Shown piece after piece: positions 41,477-44,848 of a stretch of 44,848 nt of DNA. Source of the DNA: Gemmatimonadota bacterium (GTDB taxonomy: Bacteria; Gemmatimonadota; Gemmatimonadetes; Gemmatimonadales; GWC2-71-9). The position numbers were made by a program, and so were the translations under genes. Location: the NCBI GenBank assembly GCA_003223395.1, contig QHUZ01000027.1, positions 1 to 44,848 on the forward strand, read 5' to 3'. The notes below the pieces were generated by a model that was not told the DNA's origin, made no database searches, and worked only from the letters and a program-made list of their open reading frames with translations. Numbering within the stretch: position 1 is the first letter of the stretch; every line of letters starts with the position of its first letter.

Positions 41477-41857
41477 ATGGCGTTTGAGATCATCAATCCG
41501 GAAGCCTTTGGAGCGCGGCCGAGCGGCTGGAATCACGGCATGCTGAGCGAGAAGGGCGGCCGCATTCTGTTCGTCGCCGGCCAGATCGTTCCGGTCGGCG
41601 ATTTCGTGGCGCAGTGGGACGGTGCGCTGGGTCGTGTCCTGGAAGTGGTGCGCGCGGCGGGCGGAAAAGCGGAGAACATCGGCCGGATGGTCGTCTACAT
41701 CACCGATCGCCCGGCCTACCTCGCCAACCTCACGCCCCTCGGCGAAGTTCACCGCAAACATATGGGCCGCCACTACACCGCGATGGCCGTTGTCGAAGTG
41801 AAGTCGCTGATGGACTCAAAAGCGCTCGTGGAGATAGAGGCGGTGGCGGTGCTATGA
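41477..41857 (+). CDS. RidA (YjgF/YER057c/UK114) family protein
   Basis: The trimeric fold is supported by GGRILFVAGQIVPVGDFVAQ, EVVRAAGGKAENIGRMVVYI and the C-terminal VEIEAVAVL. Canonical RidA enamine/imine deaminases have an Arg in the R-[ST]-x-V-E-V block; here the block reads AMAVVEV, so that Arg is missing and the classic activity is doubtful. In aryl-CoA clusters a related protein might handle an enamine intermediate (inference). 126 residues, GAGGT before the ATG, ATGA overlap with the next gene. Confidence 0.9.
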   Translation: MAFEIINPEAFGARPSGWNHGMLSEKGGRILFVAGQIVPVGDFVAQWDGALGRVLEVVRAAGGKAENIGRMVVYITDRPAYLANLTPLGEVHRKHMGRHYTAMAVVEVKSLMDSKALVEIEAVAVL

Positions 41858-42654
41858 GCCTTCAGCCGTCGGCCTTCGGCTATCAGCTCGATGCAAAGAC
41901 GTCCGTCGCGACGATCACGCTCAACCGTCCCGAGCGACTGAATGCGCTGACGTTCGAGGTTTACAAGGAGCTCCGCGACACGTTTCAAAGCCTCGCCACG
42001 GAACCGGGCGTACGTGCCATCGTGATTACGGGTGCGGGTCGAGCATTCTGTTCAGGTGGCGACGTCGAGGACATCATCGGCGTGCTGCTGGGCAAGCCGA
42101 TCAAAGAGCTGCACGAATTCACGATCCTTACCTGCAACCTCATTCTCGCGATGCGCCGCTGTCCCCGACCAATCGTCGCTGCCGTGAATGGCACCGCTGC
42201 CGGCGCCGGCGCGGTGATCGCGGCCGCATGCGATATCCGCGTCGCCGCGGAATCGGCCAAGATCGCGTTCCTCTTTACGAAGGTGGGATTGTCGGGCGCC
42301 GATATGGGCGCGGCCTGGCTCCTGCCGCGCATCGTCGGATATGGCCACGCAACCGAAATGCTGCTCACCGGCGACTTTGTGGACGCCAAGCGCGCGTACG
42401 AGATCGGCCTCTACAACCGCGTCGTGCCGCAAGCGCAGGTGTTATCGGAAGCGCGCGCGATCGCCGAGCAACTGGCGCGGGGACCGGCGGCTGCGTTGGG
42501 GGTGACGAAGCAAGCGCTCGAGGCCGAAGCGGCGCTCGATTTCGAGGCGGCACTCGCCTACGAGGCAGAAATGCAGGCGCGGCTGATGCAGAGCCCGAAC
42601 TTCCGCGAGGCGCACGAGGCATTCCGCGCCAAGCGCGACCCGAAATTCATCTGA
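41854..42654 (+). CDS. Enoyl-CoA hydratase/isomerase family protein
   Basis: Crotonase-fold enzyme for a ring-derived acyl-CoA. VATITLNRPERLNALTFEVY, the oxyanion-hole block GRAFCSGGDVEDI, and AGAGAVIAAACDIRVAAESA are clear. The usual second catalytic Glu position (GLxPxxG) reads GLSGADMGAAWLLP, with Asp. The first residues after the ATG are encoded by a heptamer repeat array (41859-41886), giving an N-terminus MSLQPSAFGYQ that looks acquired. 266 residues; overlaps the acyl-CoA dehydrogenase by one base (TGATG). Confidence 0.92.
   Translation: MSLQPSAFGYQLDAKTSVATITLNRPERLNALTFEVYKELRDTFQSLATEPGVRAIVITGAGRAFCSGGDVEDIIGVLLGKPIKELHEFTILTCNLILAMRRCPRPIVAAVNGTAAGAGAVIAAACDIRVAAESAKIAFLFTKVGLSGADMGAAWLLPRIVGYGHATEMLLTGDFVDAKRAYEIGLYNRVVPQAQVLSEARAIAEQLARGPAAALGVTKQALEAEAALDFEAALAYEAEMQARLMQSPNFREAHEAFRAKRDPKFI
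41859..41886 (-). repeat. Heptamer tandem array at the 5' end of the enoyl-CoA hydratase gene
   Basis: Four contiguous 7-base units. On the minus strand they follow the same C-Y-G-A-N-R-G consensus as the mutL arrays (CTGATAG, CCGAAGG and relatives), 32 kb away in an unrelated gene. The array starts four codon positions into the enzyme and encodes residues 3-11. Confidence 0.78.
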
Positions 42655-43790
42655 TGGTCGATACCGCAGCGGTCCGCGCGTTTCTCGACGATAAGCATGT
42701 AACGTTGGCGGAGCGCGTGAGCGACTTCGCGACGCGCCAGCTCGCCCCGCTCGCCGAACCCAAGGACGACGCCGCCGCGCGCCTGCAGGCCCGCGAGCTG
42801 CTGGGCACGCTCGGCACCGCTGGCTGGTTCCAGCCAATTCGCGACCAGGACTGGCGCGCCTGCTGCATCGTGCGCGAAGCACTGGCCGCGGCGTCGCCGC
42901 TGGCCGACGCGGTGTTTGCCCTCCAGGCGCTCGGCGTCGTCCCGATGCTGCTCTCGGCCAACGACGCGATGCGCAAACGCTGGCTCGCGCCGGCAATCCA
43001 GGGTCGCGCCATGGCGTCGTTCGCGATGACGGAGCCCGATGCCGGCTCCGATGTCGCCTCACTCGGCGCGACTGCCGAGCCCGATGGCGACGGATACGCC
43101 CTCTCGGGCACCAAGACGTTCATTTCGAACGCCGGGATCGCCGATTTCTACACGGTGTTCGCGACCACCGATCGGGCCAAGAAGGACAAAGGCATCGGCT
43201 GCTTCGTCGTCGCGGCCGACACACCCGGCTTCCGCCTGGTACGGGCCCTCGTGCTCTCCGCCCCACATCCGCTCGGCGAAATCGCCTTTCAGAAGGCACG
43301 CGTCCCGAGCGAGTGCCGGCTCGATGACGCAGGTGAAGGTTTCAAACTCGGCCTCGCCACGCTCGATCGCGTGCGCGCCACCGTCGGCGCTGCGGCGTGC
43401 GGGATGGCGTCACGTGCACTCGCCGAGGCGCTGGCGCACGCGAAGTCGCGCAAACAATTCGGCAAGCCGCTGGCCGAGTTCCAGTTGATTCAAGAGAAGC
43501 TGGCCCGCATGGCCACCGATCTGACCGCCGCGCGGCTGCTCGTCTACCGGGCGGCGTGGGAGAAGGATCGCGGCGCGCCGCGCGTCACGCTCGAGGCCGC
43601 CATGGCCAAGGCGTTCGCCACCGAAGCGGCGCAGCGCATCGTCGACGACGCCGTGCAGATCCTCGGCGGCCGCGGCGTGCTGGCCGACCATCCGGTGGAC
43701 CGGCTGTACCGCTCAGTCCGGGCGTTGCGGATCTACGAAGGAACGACTGAAATCCAACATCTGATCATCGCGGGACAGCTCGTCAAGTGA
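42654..43790 (+). CDS. Acyl-CoA dehydrogenase
   Basis: FAD-dependent dehydrogenase. [20 protein letters not shown] and [20 protein letters not shown] are flavin-region signatures, [20 protein letters not shown] is typical of the C-terminal domain, and the catalytic Glu lies in [11 protein letters not shown]. 378 residues, complete. Placed after the hydratase and before the FAD monooxygenase, it would desaturate an alicyclic acyl-CoA formed after ring reduction (inference). The start overlaps the hydratase stop by one base. Confidence 0.94.
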   Translation: MVDTAAVRAFLDDKHVTLAERVSDFATRQLAPLAEPKDDAAARLQARELLGTLGTAGWFQPIRDQDWRACCIVREALAAASPLADAVFALQALGVVPMLLSANDAMRKRWLAPAIQGRAMASFAMTEPDAGSDVASLGATAEPDGDGYALSGTKTFISNAGIADFYTVFATTDRAKKDKGIGCFVVAADTPGFRLVRALVLSAPHPLGEIAFQKARVPSECRLDDAGEGFKLGLATLDRVRATVGAAACGMASRALAEALAHAKSRKQFGKPLAEFQLIQEKLARMATDLTAARLLVYRAAWEKDRGAPRVTLEAAMAKAFATEAAQRIVDDAVQILGGRGVLADHPVDRLYRSVRALRIYEGTTEIQHLIIAGQLVK

Positions 43791-44848
43791 AAATCGTCAC
43801 GATCGGGGGCGGGCCCGCGGCGCTCTACTTCGGGATCCTGATGAAGAAGGCAAATCCCAGGCACGAGATCACGATCCTCGAGCGCAACCGACTCGAGGAC
43901 ACGTTCGGATTTGGCGTCGTCTTCTCCGACGCGACGCAGAACAATCTCGCCGCCGCCGATCCCGAGACCTACGATGCGATGGCGAGCCACTTCGCGCACT
44001 GGGACAACATCGATATCCATTACGGCGGCCTCGTGATCACGTCGAGCGGCCACGGCTTCAGCGGCCTGTCGCGGCAGGCGTTGCTGGGCGTTCTGGGACG
44101 GCGCTGCAAGGATCTGGGTGTGTGCATCGAGGTCGGCACTGAGGTGACGGATCCAGCGGTGTACGCCGATGCCGATCTCGTCGTCGGCGCGGACGGGTTC
44201 AACAGCACCGTGCGGGACCGCTACGCTGAGCACTTCAAGCCGAGCATGGACGAGCGGCCCAACCGCTTTGTGTGGCTGGGGACGACGCGTCCCTTCCCCG
44301 CATTCACTTTCTACTTCAAGCGCGACACGCACGGGCTGTGGCGCGTGCACGCCTACCAGTACGAGCCAGGGCGGTCCACGTTCATCGTCGAAGCCACCGA
44401 GGCGACCTGGCGCAACGCGGGACTGGACAAGGCCACCGAAGACCAGACCGTCGAGTTCTGTGAAGCGCTATTTAAGGAAGAGCTGCAGGGCCATCGCCTG
44501 CTCAAGAATCGCTCGCTGTGGCGGCATTTCGTCACCGTGCGGAACAATGCCTGGTCGTACAGCAACGTGGTGCTGGTGGGCGACGCGGCGCACACCGCGC
44601 ATTTCTCGGTGGGCTCGGGGACCAAGCTCGCGATCGAGGATGCGATCGCGCTGGCCGGCGCAATGCGGCGTGACCCGGACGTGCGCACCGCACTCACCGA
44701 GTACGAGGCCGAGCGGCGGCCGGCGGTGGAGAGCCTGCAGCGCGCGGCGCAGGTGAGTCTGCAGTGGTTCGAGGACACCGAGCGTTATATGAGCCTCGAG
44801 CTGCCGCAGTTTGCTTTCAATCTACTGACGCGCTCCCTGCGGATTACG
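43787..44848 (+). CDS. FAD-dependent monooxygenase, 2-aminobenzoyl-CoA monooxygenase/reductase or salicylyl-CoA 5-hydroxylase type (3' end cut)
   Basis: Flavoprotein hydroxylase starting at GTG 43787 (GTGA overlap). Motifs: VTIGGGPAALYFGILMKKA (FAD), VVGADGFNSTVRDRYAEHF, and GDAAHTAHFSVGSGTKLAIE. The wording around FGFGVVFSDATQNNLAAADP and the HFSVGSGTK block matches the N-terminal half of 2-aminobenzoyl-CoA monooxygenase/reductase and salicylyl-CoA 5-hydroxylase, large proteins with a C-terminal old-yellow-enzyme domain. The window ends about 354 residues in, so that half cannot be seen. Confidence 0.85.
   Translation, partial: MKIVTIGGGPAALYFGILMKKANPRHEITILERNRLEDTFGFGVVFSDATQNNLAAADPETYDAMASHFAHWDNIDIHYGGLVITSSGHGFSGLSRQALLGVLGRRCKDLGVCIEVGTEVTDPAVYADADLVVGADGFNSTVRDRYAEHFKPSMDERPNRFVWLGTTRPFPAFTFYFKRDTHGLWRVHAYQYEPGRSTFIVEATEATWRNAGLDKATEDQTVEFCEALFKEELQGHRLLKNRSLWRHFVTVRNNAWSYSNVVLVGDAAHTAHFSVGSGTKLAIEDAIALAGAMRRDPDVRTALTEYEAERRPAVESLQRAAQVSLQWFEDTERYMSLELPQFAFNLLTRSLRIT

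Overview
The window is a dense, GC-rich bacterial chromosome segment with no transposase, phage gene, CRISPR array or rRNA operon. The gene content (HrcA/CIRCE-controlled groES, a MoxR-Bat cluster, bshA for bacillithiol, an NlpC/P60 hydrolase with a barrel-like outer-membrane domain, many GTG/TTG starts and 4-base stop/start overlaps) suggests a Gram-negative soil or environmental lineage. Gemmatimonadota is my best guess; this is inferred from protein flavour, not proven. No gene-free stretch exceeds 300 bases. The longest gap is the roughly 195-base divergent region between pyrR and an ankyrin-repeat gene.

Layout. (1) 1-2638, minus strand: groES, cut by the left edge, behind a perfect CIRCE operator; then a lipoprotein-like gene, a barrel-NlpC/P60 hydrolase and two small membrane proteins. 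(2) 2687-24114, minus strand: twenty genes packed so tightly that almost every junction overlaps. Read in transcription order they are a site-2-type protease, scpA, scpB, rluB, an unknown Rossmann-fold protein, a HEAT-repeat protein, moxR, a DUF58 protein, a membrane protein, batA, a batB-batC fusion, a batD-batE fusion, mutL, miaA, bshA, a UbiA-type prenyltransferase, uppP, birA, coaX and a second UbiA-type prenyltransferase. The promoter of this chain appears to overlap, head to head, that of rpsT (ribosomal protein S20), which looks leaderless. (3) 24493-28678, minus strand: pyrR-pyrB-pyrC followed by a class II aldolase and a coiled-coil zinc-ribbon protein. (4) 28874-37214: ankyrin-repeat protein, hydroxyacid dehydrogenase, citrate synthase, a lone four-helix-bundle gene bracketed by inverted GC-rich repeats, an M20 peptidase, a TPR protein, a quinone-oxidoreductase-like protein and a run of tiny coupled ORFs. 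(5) 37220-37400: two tandem tRNA-Ser genes, the second ending five bases before the start codon of a membrane-protein gene. (6) 37426-44848: a TPR gene and an aryl-CoA ligase on the minus strand, divergent from creatininase-family, SDR, RidA-family, enoyl-CoA hydratase, acyl-CoA dehydrogenase and an FAD monooxygenase cut by the right edge. Together these resemble an aerobic CoA-dependent 2-aminobenzoate (anthranilate) or salicylate pathway.

The most unusual signal is a family of degenerate 7-base tandem arrays placed inside coding regions (birA, miaA, two in mutL, the mutL/miaA junction, and the start of the enoyl-CoA hydratase gene). Several share one consensus although they lie in unrelated genes. 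A second, intergenic family is built on an exact 16-base GC-rich word found three times. Both look like short mobile or expanding repeats of this lineage. Other notable points are the BatB-BatC and BatD-BatE fusions with internal signal-peptide-like segments, the barrel-NlpC architecture, and an mRNA start that would be generated by tRNA processing.
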